Shown here: positions 19,664-27,054 of the stretch, in pieces
How positions within the stretch are numbered: position 1 is the first letter of the stretch
How the letters are laid out: each line of letters starts with the position of its first letter
Assembly (NCBI RefSeq): GCF_001523745.2
Contig: NZ_CP013386.1
Span: 124,001 to 188,000 of the forward strand
Reading direction: 5' to 3'
Length of the DNA: 64,000 bases
Origin: Burkholderia mayonis
GTDB taxonomy: Bacteria; Pseudomonadota; Gammaproteobacteria; Burkholderiales; Burkholderiaceae
Notes under the pieces: generated by a model
The model's input: only the letters and a program-made list of their open reading frames with translations
What the model was told of the DNA's origin: nothing
Databases searched by the model: none
Program-made: the position numbers and the translations under genes

Positions 19664-21304
19664 TTATGCGGCGTACGCGCGTTGCAGCAGCGCGGCGACG
19701 TCGACGCGGCGCGAATCGAGCGCGCCCGTCACGCGGCCCCACACCGGTTCGCCGAAGCGCGTCGCGATGAAGCCGTCGCTGACGGCGGCGGGCGCCGCGT
19801 CGAGCAGCAGGCACGCTTGCGCGACGAGCGCGATGTGCTGCGCGAGCACGCGGCCGAGCGCTTCGAGCGCATCGGGCGGCGTGCCGAGCAGCGTGCGCAG
19901 CGCGTCGAGCGCCGCACGAATCCGCGCATCGCGGCCGCCGAGCGCGTGCAGTTCGTCGACGAGCGCGTGCGCCGCGTCCGGCTCGCGCGAGATCGCGCGC
20001 ATCACATCGAGACACATCACGTTGCCGGAGCCTTCCCAGATCGAATTGACGGGCGCCTCGCGGAACAGTCGCGCGATCGGGCCGTCGTCGACATAGCCGT
20101 TGCCGCCGAACACTTCCATCACTTCGCCCGCCGCCTCGACCGCTCGCTTGCAGACCCAGAATTTCGCGGCCGGCGTGACGATGCGCGTCCACGCCGGCTC
20201 GCCGCGCTCAAACGCCTGCGCGAGCCGAATCGCAAGCGCGAGCGCCGCTTCGCTCTCGAGCGCGAGATCGGCGAGCACCGCGCGCATCAGCGGCTGCTCA
20301 GCGAGCGCGCGGCCGAACGCGTGACGCTGCCGCGTATACGCGATCGCCTGCACGAGCCCCTGGCGCAGGATCGCCGCGCTGCCGAGCACGCAGTTCAGGC
20401 GCGTGTAGGTCGCCATTTCGATGATCGTCGGAATGCCGCGGCCTTCTTCGCCGAGCATCACGCCCCACGCGTCGTCGAGCTCGACCTCGCTGCTCGAGTT
20501 GCTGCGATTGCCGACTTTGTTCTTCAGCCGCTGGACGAGCACCGCGTTCTTCGTGCCGTCCGGCCGCCAGCGCGGCACGTAGAAGCACGACGTGCCGCCC
20601 GACTCGGTGCGCGCGACGACGAGGTGCGCGTCGCACATCGGCGCGGAGAAGAACCACTTGTGACCCCGCAGCAGATAGTCGCCGCCGCGGCCGCCCGCGC
20701 CGACGGGCGCTGCGACCGTCGTGTTCGCGCGCACGTCCGAGCCGCCCTGCTTTTCGGTCATCCCCATGCCGAGCGTGATCGACCGCTTCGCGTCGATCGG
20801 CACGTCGCGCGGATCATGGACGTTGCTGTAGAGCTTGTCTTTCAGTTGTGCCCACAGCGCGGGCTCCTTCTGCAAAACTGGGATGCTCGCCTGCGTCATC
20901 GTCGCCGGGCACAGCGTGCCCGCCTCGATCTGGCCGTGCAGATAGAAGCCCGCCGCGTTCGCCGCCCAGCGGCCTGCGCGCGCGTCGCGGAACGCGAGCG
21001 AGATCAGGCCCTGTTCACGATAGAGGCCGAGGAGCGCGTGCCAGCTCGGATGGAAATCGATGCGGTCGATCCGGCGGCCGCGGCGGTCGAACGCATTCAG
21101 CTCGGGGACATGGCGATTCGCGTCTTCGGCCTGCTGCGCGGTGTCGCGCGCGCCGAGCCGCGCGCCGTACGCGTCGAGCTGCGGCGCGGCCCACGACGCG
21201 CCCGCGCGTTCGAGCGCTTCGCCGAGCGCAGGGTCGGTCGCGAAGAGGTTATAGTCGATCAATTCGTCGAACTGGTTGCTCACCGCGTGGGTCGACCAGG
21301 CCAT
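19664..21304 (-). CDS. Acyl-CoA dehydrogenase, AidB-like
   Basis: 546-residue flavoprotein resembling AidB, the E. coli alkylation-response acyl-CoA dehydrogenase homolog. Features include the N-terminal MAWSTHAVSNQF and FHPSWHALLGLYREQGL, QIEAGTLCPATMTQAS, the FAD-site segment GMGMTEKQGGSDVRANTT, and EVFGGNGYVDDGPIARLFRE near the C-terminus. AidB proteins bind FAD and DNA, but here the gene sits with a CoA ligase, so a metabolic acyl-CoA role is equally plausible. It is divergent from a TetR regulator gene 46 bp away, which probably controls the pair. Confidence 0.85.
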   Translation of the reverse strand: MAWSTHAVSNQFDELIDYNLFATDPALGEALERAGASWAAPQLDAYGARLGARDTAQQAEDANRHVPELNAFDRRGRRIDRIDFHPSWHALLGLYREQGLISLAFRDARAGRWAANAAGFYLHGQIEAGTLCPATMTQASIPVLQKEPALWAQLKDKLYSNVHDPRDVPIDAKRSITLGMGMTEKQGGSDVRANTTVAAPVGAGGRGGDYLLRGHKWFFSAPMCDAHLVVARTESGGTSCFYVPRWRPDGTKNAVLVQRLKNKVGNRSNSSSEVELDDAWGVMLGEEGRGIPTIIEMATYTRLNCVLGSAAILRQGLVQAIAYTRQRHAFGRALAEQPLMRAVLADLALESEAALALAIRLAQAFERGEPAWTRIVTPAAKFWVCKRAVEAAGEVMEVFGGNGYVDDGPIARLFREAPVNSIWEGSGNVMCLDVMRAISREPDAAHALVDELHALGGRDARIRAALDALRTLLGTPPDALEALGRVLAQHIALVAQACLLLDAAPAAVSDGFIATRFGEPVWGRVTGALDSRRVDVAALLQRAYAA

Positions 21305-21350
21305 GATGGACGTCTCCGTGTCGTTGTTCGGCTCGATCAGGTTAGCAAAG

Positions 21351-22049
21351 ATGACTTCGCGACATGTTCAGGTTTCCGCGCATCCCGACAAGACGATCGC
21401 GCAGCCGCAGCCGGCCTTGCGCCGCCGTCCGCGGCAGCGGCGCGCGCACGCGAGCTCGGAGGCGCTGCAGCAGGCGTTTGTTCGGGTTTGGCTCGAGCGC
21501 GGCTACGCGAAGGCGACGATTCGCGAGATCGCCGCGGTTGCGGGCGTGAGCGTCGGCACGTTCTACGAGTATTTCGGCGACAAGGAGAGCCTCGCGGCGC
21601 TCACGATCCACCACTACGTGAAGGCGCTCGCGGCGCGGATGCGCGGCGTCGTCGATGTACGGCGCGGCGCGGGTTGCAGGGCGATCGCGGCCGCGCTCGT
21701 CGACGCGCAGGTCGATGTGATCGAGCAGGACGCGCGCGTATGGGCCGCGATCTTTACGCTCGAGCGCAAGGTCTCGCCGATCGACGCGTATCGCCGGCAT
21801 TACGACGACTACGTCGCGCTGTGGCGCGACGCGCTCGCGGGAGCGGGCGATGCGCCGGCGAATGTGCGGCTCGACGTGGCGGCGCGTGTCGCGCATGCGT
21901 TGTGCTACGGGTGGGTGTCGCAATCGCTGCTGACGCAGGGTGCGGCCGTCGATGTCGTGCAGTTGCGCGGCGAACTGCATCGGGCTGTGGACGCGTATCT
22001 CGCGGCGGGGGCGGATGTCGGTGTCGGCGGCGGCGCGGTTTCTGGTTGA
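21351..22049 (+). CDS. TetR family transcriptional regulator
   Basis: 232-residue repressor-type regulator. The helix-turn-helix is near residues 42-68, reading ATIREIAAVAGVSVGTFYEY, the classic TetR pattern; the remainder is a helical ligand-binding domain. The ATG at 21351 (MTSRHVQVSAH) is chosen because a longer frame from 21276 would overlap the divergent dehydrogenase gene. Its position, back to back with the acyl-CoA dehydrogenase/ligase operon, suggests it represses that operon and responds to an acyl-CoA or related compound; this is inference from layout. Confidence 0.88.
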   Translation: MTSRHVQVSAHPDKTIAQPQPALRRRPRQRRAHASSEALQQAFVRVWLERGYAKATIREIAAVAGVSVGTFYEYFGDKESLAALTIHHYVKALAARMRGVVDVRRGAGCRAIAAALVDAQVDVIEQDARVWAAIFTLERKVSPIDAYRRHYDDYVALWRDALAGAGDAPANVRLDVAARVAHALCYGWVSQSLLTQGAAVDVVQLRGELHRAVDAYLAAGADVGVGGGAVSG

Positions 22050-22489
22050 GCCGGGCCGGATGTCTCGCCGCCGATGTTGCGAATGCCGACGGGCGCTGCC
22101 GTGCGGTCGCAGCGCTTTTCTCGTCGATGTCGATGAGCTTCCCGCAGGCTTCGTATGCGTCGAACTGGTGATCGGCAGACCCGTCAGGCTGCGAACCGCT
22201 GAACCGCTGAACCGCTGAACCGCTGAGTCAGCCGTCTGGATAGGCCCCATGACAGCGGCCACGCGTCACCGGCATCGATCACGCGACGCCTTCCACCAAC
22301 GCTCCAGCCTGCATCGAACAACATAGCCTCCGCCGTCCCGCGTCGCCCGCTCTCCCGCGTTATGAGTTTTCGTCATGCCTGCCATGACGAACTTTCGATT
22401 GCCGCGAGAAATTGGCTCAGGCCAAATCCGCGTCGTTGACCCATGCGTCGGAGATGACCGGCGCGCCATTCCAGGAGAAAGGAAGACCC
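22050..22489. other. Intergenic region with GAACCGCT x4
   Basis: I see no supported gene here. Four exact copies of the octamer GAACCGCT run from 22193 to 22224. A good ribosome binding site, AGGAGAAAGGA, lies at the right end before the aminotransferase start. Confidence 0.6.
22193..22224. repeat. Octanucleotide tandem repeat, 4 copies
   Basis: GAACCGCT repeated four times without interruption. Potentially length-variable between strains. Confidence 0.85.
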
Positions 22490-23644
22490 ATGCAGAGCGC
22501 CGCCGCGCCCCGTTCGAAGCTGCCCGACGTCGGCACGACGATCTTCACGGTCATCGGCCAGCTCGCCGTCGAACATCGGGCGCTGAATCTGTCGCAGGGC
22601 GCGCCGAACTTCGCGCCCGATCCGGCGCTCGTCGAGCGCGTCGCCTGCGCGATGCGCGATGGGCACAACCAGTACGCGCCGATGGCGGGCGTCGCCGCGC
22701 TGCGCGAGGCGCTCGCCGTCAAGACCGAGCGCCTGTACGGCGGACGCTACGATCCGGAATCCGAAATAACCGTCGTCGCGAGCGCAAGCGAAGGGCTCTA
22801 CGCGACGATCAGCGCGCTCGTGCATCCGGGCGACGAGGTGATCTACTTCGAGCCGTCGTTTGACAGCTACGCGCCGATCGTCCGCCTGCAGGGTGCGACG
22901 CCCGTCGCGATCAAGCTGTCGGCAGAGGGCTTTCGCGTGAACTGGGACGAAGTGGCCGCCAACATCACGCCGCGCACGCGGATGCTGATCCTCAACACGC
23001 CGCACAACCCGACCGCGACGATCTTCGGCGACGCCGACATCGCGCGCCTCGCGCAACTCACGGCGGACACCGACATCGTGGTGCTGTCCGACGAGGTGTA
23101 TGAGCACGTCGTGTTCGACGGCGCGCGCCATCACAGCATGGCGCGCCATCGCGTGCTCGCGGAGCGCAGCGTGATCGTGTCGTCGTTCGGCAAGTCGTAT
23201 CACGTGACGGGCTGGCGCGTCGGCTACTGCCTCGCGCCGGCCGAGCTCACGCGCGAGCTGCGCAAGGTCCATCAATTCATGACGTTCGCGGCGGACACGC
23301 CGATGCAGCACGCGTTCGCCGAAGCGCTCGCCGAGCCGTCGAGCTATCTCGAGCTCGGTGCGTTCTACGAGCGCAAGCGCGATCTGCTCGTGCGTGAGCT
23401 TTCCGGCTCGCGTTTCGAGCTGCTGTCGAGCGAGGGCTCGTTCTTCATGCTCGCGCGCTTTCGGCATTTTTCCGACGAATCCGACGCCGATTTCGTGCTG
23501 CGCGCGATCCGCGACGCGCGTGTCGCGACGATTCCGTTATCCGCGTTCTATGCGGACGGCACGAACACCGGCTGCATCCGCCTCAGTTTTTCGAAGGACG
23601 ACGCGACGCTGATCGAAGGCGCGCGGCGTCTGCGCAGCCTCTGA
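22490..23644 (+). CDS. PLP-dependent aminotransferase (methionine aminotransferase-like)
   Basis: 384-residue class I/II aminotransferase. The substrate region NLSQGAPNFAPDPALVE, the LNTPHNPTATIF motif with the conserved Asn-Pro, DEVYEHVVFDG, and the PLP lysine in SSFGKSYHVTGWRVGY are all present. The pattern is closest to the YbdL/kynurenine-oxoglutarate transaminase branch, which prefers methionine and aromatic amino acids. The ATG at 22490 has AGGAGAAAGGA upstream, favoured over a frame-open start at 22412. It is followed 54 bp later by an amino-acid binding protein gene, so uptake and transamination of an amino acid may be linked. Confidence 0.88.
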   Translation: MQSAAAPRSKLPDVGTTIFTVIGQLAVEHRALNLSQGAPNFAPDPALVERVACAMRDGHNQYAPMAGVAALREALAVKTERLYGGRYDPESEITVVASASEGLYATISALVHPGDEVIYFEPSFDSYAPIVRLQGATPVAIKLSAEGFRVNWDEVAANITPRTRMLILNTPHNPTATIFGDADIARLAQLTADTDIVVLSDEVYEHVVFDGARHHSMARHRVLAERSVIVSSFGKSYHVTGWRVGYCLAPAELTRELRKVHQFMTFAADTPMQHAFAEALAEPSSYLELGAFYERKRDLLVRELSGSRFELLSSEGSFFMLARFRHFSDESDADFVLRAIRDARVATIPLSAFYADGTNTGCIRLSFSKDDATLIEGARRLRSL

Positions 23645-23698
23645 CGCGTGCATCGCGCCGATGACCGGACACGACCCCGACCTCAAGGAGAATCATCG

Positions 23699-24493
23699 AT
23701 GAAACGACTGCAAATCTGCCTGGCGCTCGCATGCGCATTGGGCGTCGTCACGGGCTCGGGCGCGGCGCGCGCCGAGGCTTCGCAAACGCTGCGCTTCGGT
23801 CTCGAAGCGCAATATCCGCCGTTCGAATCGAAGGCGGCGAACGGCGAGCTGCAAGGCTTCGACATCGACGTCGGCAACGCCGTCTGCAAAGAGGCGAAGC
23901 TCGCGTGCAAGTGGGTCGAGACGTCGTTCGACGGGCTGATTCCCGCGCTGCAGGGGCGCAAGTTCGACGCGATCAATTCGGCGATGAACGCGACCGACCA
24001 GCGACGTCAGGCGATCGACTTCACGACGGTGATCTACCGCGTGCCGACGCAACTGATCGCACGCGCGGACAGCGGCCTCGTGCCGACGCCGGAATCGTTG
24101 AAGGGCAAGCGGGTCGGCGTGCTGCAGGGCTCGATCCAGGAAGCGTACGCGAATGCGCACTGGGTGGGCGCGGGCGTGCGGGTCGTCGCGTATCAGGACC
24201 AGAACCAGGCATACGCGGATCTCACGGCAGGCCGCCTCGACGGCACGCTCGTGCTCGCGCCCGCGGGCCAGCGCGGATTCCTGTCGCGGCCGGATGCGAA
24301 GGGTTTCGCATTCGTCGGGCAGCCGGTGCGCGACGACAAGATTCTGGGAAGTGGCATCGCGTTCGGGCTGCGCAAGGGCGACGATGCGCTGAAGGCGCGC
24401 CTGGACGCCGTGATCGACAAGCTGAAGGCGGACGGCACCGTGAAGACGCTAGGCCGGAAGTACTTCGGCGACATCGACGTCTCGACGAAGTGA
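23699..24493 (+). CDS. Amino acid ABC transporter, periplasmic binding protein
   Basis: 264-residue periplasmic binding protein of the polar amino acid family (HisJ/LAO type). Signal peptide MKRLQICLALACALGVVTGS, cleavage near ARAEA, and the mature start LRFGLEAQYPPFESKAANGE fit the family; so does AINSAMNATDQRRQAIDF. The ATG has AAGGAG upstream. No permease or ATPase gene follows, although such genes normally do. Instead the stop codon is followed within 20 bp by the broken remains of an FAD oxidase, which suggests that a deletion removed the genes between. Ligand unknown. Confidence 0.9.
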   Translation: MKRLQICLALACALGVVTGSGAARAEASQTLRFGLEAQYPPFESKAANGELQGFDIDVGNAVCKEAKLACKWVETSFDGLIPALQGRKFDAINSAMNATDQRRQAIDFTTVIYRVPTQLIARADSGLVPTPESLKGKRVGVLQGSIQEAYANAHWVGAGVRVVAYQDQNQAYADLTAGRLDGTLVLAPAGQRGFLSRPDAKGFAFVGQPVRDDKILGSGIAFGLRKGDDALKARLDAVIDKLKADGTVKTLGRKYFGDIDVSTK

Positions 24494-24510
24494 AGGATGT
24501 GGTGCGATGA

Positions 24511-25569
24511 GCGCGCGCGGGCACGACGCTGCAAGCTGTGCAGGACGCGACGGAAGCGGCCGACTTCGCGTTCGGCGTCGATCTCGGCGCGCGCGGCTCG
24601 TGCCAGATCGGCGGCATGCTCGCGACCAACGCGGGCGGCACGCGCGCGATCCGCTTCGGGAAGATGCGCGAGCAGACGCTCGGCATCGAAGCGGTGCTCG
24701 CGGACGGGACGGTCGTCACGTCGCTGAACCGGATGCTGAAGAACAACGCCGGCTATGACGTGAAGCAGCTCTTCATCGGCAGCGAAGGCACGCTCGGCGT
24801 CATCACGCGCGCGGTGCTGCGGCTGCATCCGCCGCTCGCGGCGCCTGCGACGGCGCTATGCCGCGTGCGCGACTATGACACGCTCGTGCGGTTCTGGCGC
24901 GACGTGCGCGCGACACTGCCGTGCGTCGTCAGCTTCGAGGCGATGTGGCTGGCGTTCTATCGCTACGTCGTCGCGTATACGCCGGGCGTCACGCCGCCGT
25001 TCGATGCGGACGACGATTTCGTCGTCCGCATCGAATGCGCGGCGAGCGATCCGCGCATCGATGCGCGCGACACGCTCGAGCAGCGTCTCGGCGCGTGCTT
25101 CGATGCAGGGCTCGTGAGCGATGCGGCGCTTGCCGCGTCGGAGCGGCAGACGCGCGACATGTGGACGCTGCGCGAAGGACTCGCGATCGACGCGCTGCCG
25201 CATCTGCTCAATTTCGACGTGAGCTAGCCCGTCGCCGAACTCGGCGTGTTCGCCGAGCGCTGCGATACCGCGCTGCGTGCGCGCTGGCCGCATGCGGTGT
25301 GTCTGTGCTTTGGGCATGTCGGCGACGGCAACGTGCACATCGGCGTGTCGCTCGCCGATCTGCCCGCGCATGGCGCGGACGGCGTCGAGCACGTCGTCTA
25401 CGAAATCGTGCGGACGATGGGCGGGTCGATCTCGGCCGAGCACGGGATCGGCGTGCTCAAGCGGCCATATCTCGGGTACTCGCGGAGCGCTGCCGAGATC
25501 GGCGTGATGTGGGCGATGAAAAGCGCGCTCGATCCACTCGGGATCCTGAATCCCGGGAAGATGCTGTAG
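24511..25569 (+). pseudogene. FAD-linked oxidase remnant (D-lactate/glycolate oxidase family)
   Basis: The frame reads ARAGTTLQAV, then GARGSCQIGGMLATNAGGT, a core FAD-binding signature of the D-2-hydroxyacid oxidase family. It ends GGSISAEHGIGVLKRPYLG and DPLGILNPGKML, the normal C-terminus. Two lesions are visible. The N-terminal part, about 110 residues including the first FAD motif, is missing: a TGA stands in frame at 24508-24510. An in-frame TAG at 25225-25227 interrupts FDVS/PVAELG, with the same frame continuing for 114 codons. It is therefore a truncated pseudogene, not two genes. The joint with the preceding binding-protein gene looks like a deletion scar. Confidence 0.85.
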
Positions 25570-25683
25570 TCGCGGCTGGATGGGGTGAGGTGCGGTGTGC
25601 GAGCGGTTTCCGCTGGAGGCGGTGCGTCGTCGTTTCTGCTCGTGCCCTGGACGTTGTTGCGGACGACGCGAATCTGCGTAGCA

Positions 25684-25747
<64 letters not shown>

Positions 25748-25820
25748 CCGGCAATGAAGCCGGCACTGTCGGTCAGAGAAAGAAGCGACGGCTCGACTCT
25801 CGCGATGGCGCTTCGCCCAT

Positions 25821-26441
25821 TCATTCCGAATCTGGCGAATCGGCCTGCGCGAATCGCGCGGCGACCTCGCGCAGCCAAGCCTCGCTCCAGGTGAGCGCGC
25901 CAACCTTCAGATGCTCGACGATGCTGCGTACCCAATCGAGCTCGGCTTCGAGCGTCACCCGCATCAGTTCGCCGTCGAGCAGAAAGAGCCGCGGGATCTG
26001 CATCGCGAGCGCGGCGTCGTGCGTTTCGTCGAGACGGGCGAGCTCGGCTTCGAGTGCGGCGGCACGCGCTTCGAGCTGGCGGCGCGCGTCGTCGGCGGAC
26101 AGTAGCGGCAGCACCGACAGCGCGGCCGGAAACGACGGAAATTCGCGCGCCGGTCGCGCGAGCTGCTCACGCAGCCACATGCGGGCGGTGTCGCGGCCAG
26201 CATCGGTGATTTCGTAGACCGTGCGCTCGGGAAACGCGCCGTCGCGTTCGGTCTCGCGTACGGCGATCAGCGCGTCGCGCTGCAGGCGCTCGATCGTCTG
26301 GTAGAGGCTGTTGCGCTGCCTGACGTTGACGATCTCGTCCTTACCCCGCAGCTTCACGAGTTGCTGGATTCGGTACGCATGCATCGGCGCTTCGGTGAGC
26401 ATCGCGAGCACGACGAGTGCAAGTGGAGAATATCGAGCCAT
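25821..26441 (-). CDS. PadR family transcriptional regulator
   Basis: 206-residue regulator. Residues 1-90 form a PadR winged helix, MARYSPLALVVLAMLTEAP, with HAYRIQQLV and SLYQTIERLQRDALI. Residues 95-190 form the C-terminal helical dimerisation domain typical of the longer PadR group. The upstream region (26449-26490) is strikingly AT-rich and holds an inverted repeat that could be its own operator. No clear target gene is adjacent: the left neighbour is a pseudogene region and the right neighbour is cadR on the same strand. Effector unknown. Confidence 0.88.
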   Translation of the reverse strand: MARYSPLALVVLAMLTEAPMHAYRIQQLVKLRGKDEIVNVRQRNSLYQTIERLQRDALIAVRETERDGAFPERTVYEITDAGRDTARMWLREQLARPAREFPSFPAALSVLPLLSADDARRQLEARAAALEAELARLDETHDAALAMQIPRLFLLDGELMRVTLEAELDWVRSIVEHLKVGALTWSEAWLREVAARFAQADSPDSE

Positions 26442-26462
26442 AACATGAGTAGTTAATTAATT

Positions 26463-26483
26463 TCTAGTTATATTATGACTAGA
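26463..26483. promoter_or_regulatory. Inverted repeat upstream of the PadR gene
   Basis: TCTAGT and ACTAGA separated by 9 bp, inside an AT-rich stretch 22 bp upstream of the padR-type start codon. Its placement suggests an autoregulatory operator overlapping the promoter. Confidence 0.5.
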
Positions 26484-26541
26484 TATAAATGAACGCAAGC
26501 GCCGCAACGCCCGCCGCTCGGACATCGGCGGACACCGCATG

Positions 26542-26973
26542 TCAGCCGACGTGCGAGCGCTTGCCCGGCATGTCCGGCGTTTCCATCGTCGCGAGCCCGT
26601 GCACGATCCCGCAGTCCTCGACCGCATGCTCGCCCTGGCACCGCTCGCGCAATTCGATCAGCTGCGCGCGCAACTGCTCGAGTTCTGCGAGGCGAGTGTT
26701 GACGTGGCCGATGTGCGCGTCGAGCAGCGCGTTGACGGAATCGCAGCGGTCCGCTGGATCGTCGGTGAAGCGCAGCAGCGCGCGGATCTCGTCGTGCGTC
26801 ATGTCGAGCGCGCGGCAATTGCGGATAAAGCGCAGCCGCTCGACGTGCGCGCCGGTGTAGTTGCGGTAGTTGCAGCCGGTCCGTTCCGCGTCGGGCATCA
26901 GCCCCTCTTTTTCATAGAAACGAATCGTCTCGGGCGTGCACCGGGCCGCTTTCGCAAGTTCGCCGATTTTCAT
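26542..26973 (-). CDS. cadR: Cd(II)/Pb(II)-responsive MerR family regulator
   Basis: 143-residue MerR-type activator. N-terminal winged helix MKIGELAKAARCTPETIRFY, a long dimerisation helix, and a metal-binding loop. The cysteines at 77, 112 and 121 occupy the positions that bind Cd or Pb in CadR/PbrR proteins, and the C-terminal tail has further His and Met residues. The ATG is preceded by AAGGAG. It is divergent from the P-type ATPase gene, whose promoter carries the operator expected for this family. It is expected to twist that promoter into an active form when Cd, Pb or Zn rises. Confidence 0.93.
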   Translation of the reverse strand: MKIGELAKAARCTPETIRFYEKEGLMPDAERTGCNYRNYTGAHVERLRFIRNCRALDMTHDEIRALLRFTDDPADRCDSVNALLDAHIGHVNTRLAELEQLRAQLIELRERCQGEHAVEDCGIVHGLATMETPDMPGKRSHVG

Positions 26974-26995
26974 TCGAATCTCCTTACAAAAAGGG

Positions 26996-27026
26996 TTGAC
27001 CTTGTAGTGACTTCAAGGTGTTAACT
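26996..27026 (+). promoter_or_regulatory. MerR-type cadA promoter and CadR operator
   Basis: -35 TTGACC (26996-27001) and -10 TTAACT (27021-27026) are separated by 19 bp, the over-long spacing that MerR-family activators correct. The spacer contains the dyad ACCTTGTAG/CTTCAAGGT (26999-27019), matching in 8 of 9 positions. Confidence 0.85.
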
Positions 27027-27054
27027 GTACATCGTCAGTCACAGAGGAGTTGCC

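Noticed and set aside
25246..25569. A separate short gene after the TAG at 25225
   Set aside because: It is in the same frame as the preceding oxidase sequence and continues the same family alignment, so it is the 3' part of one pseudogene.
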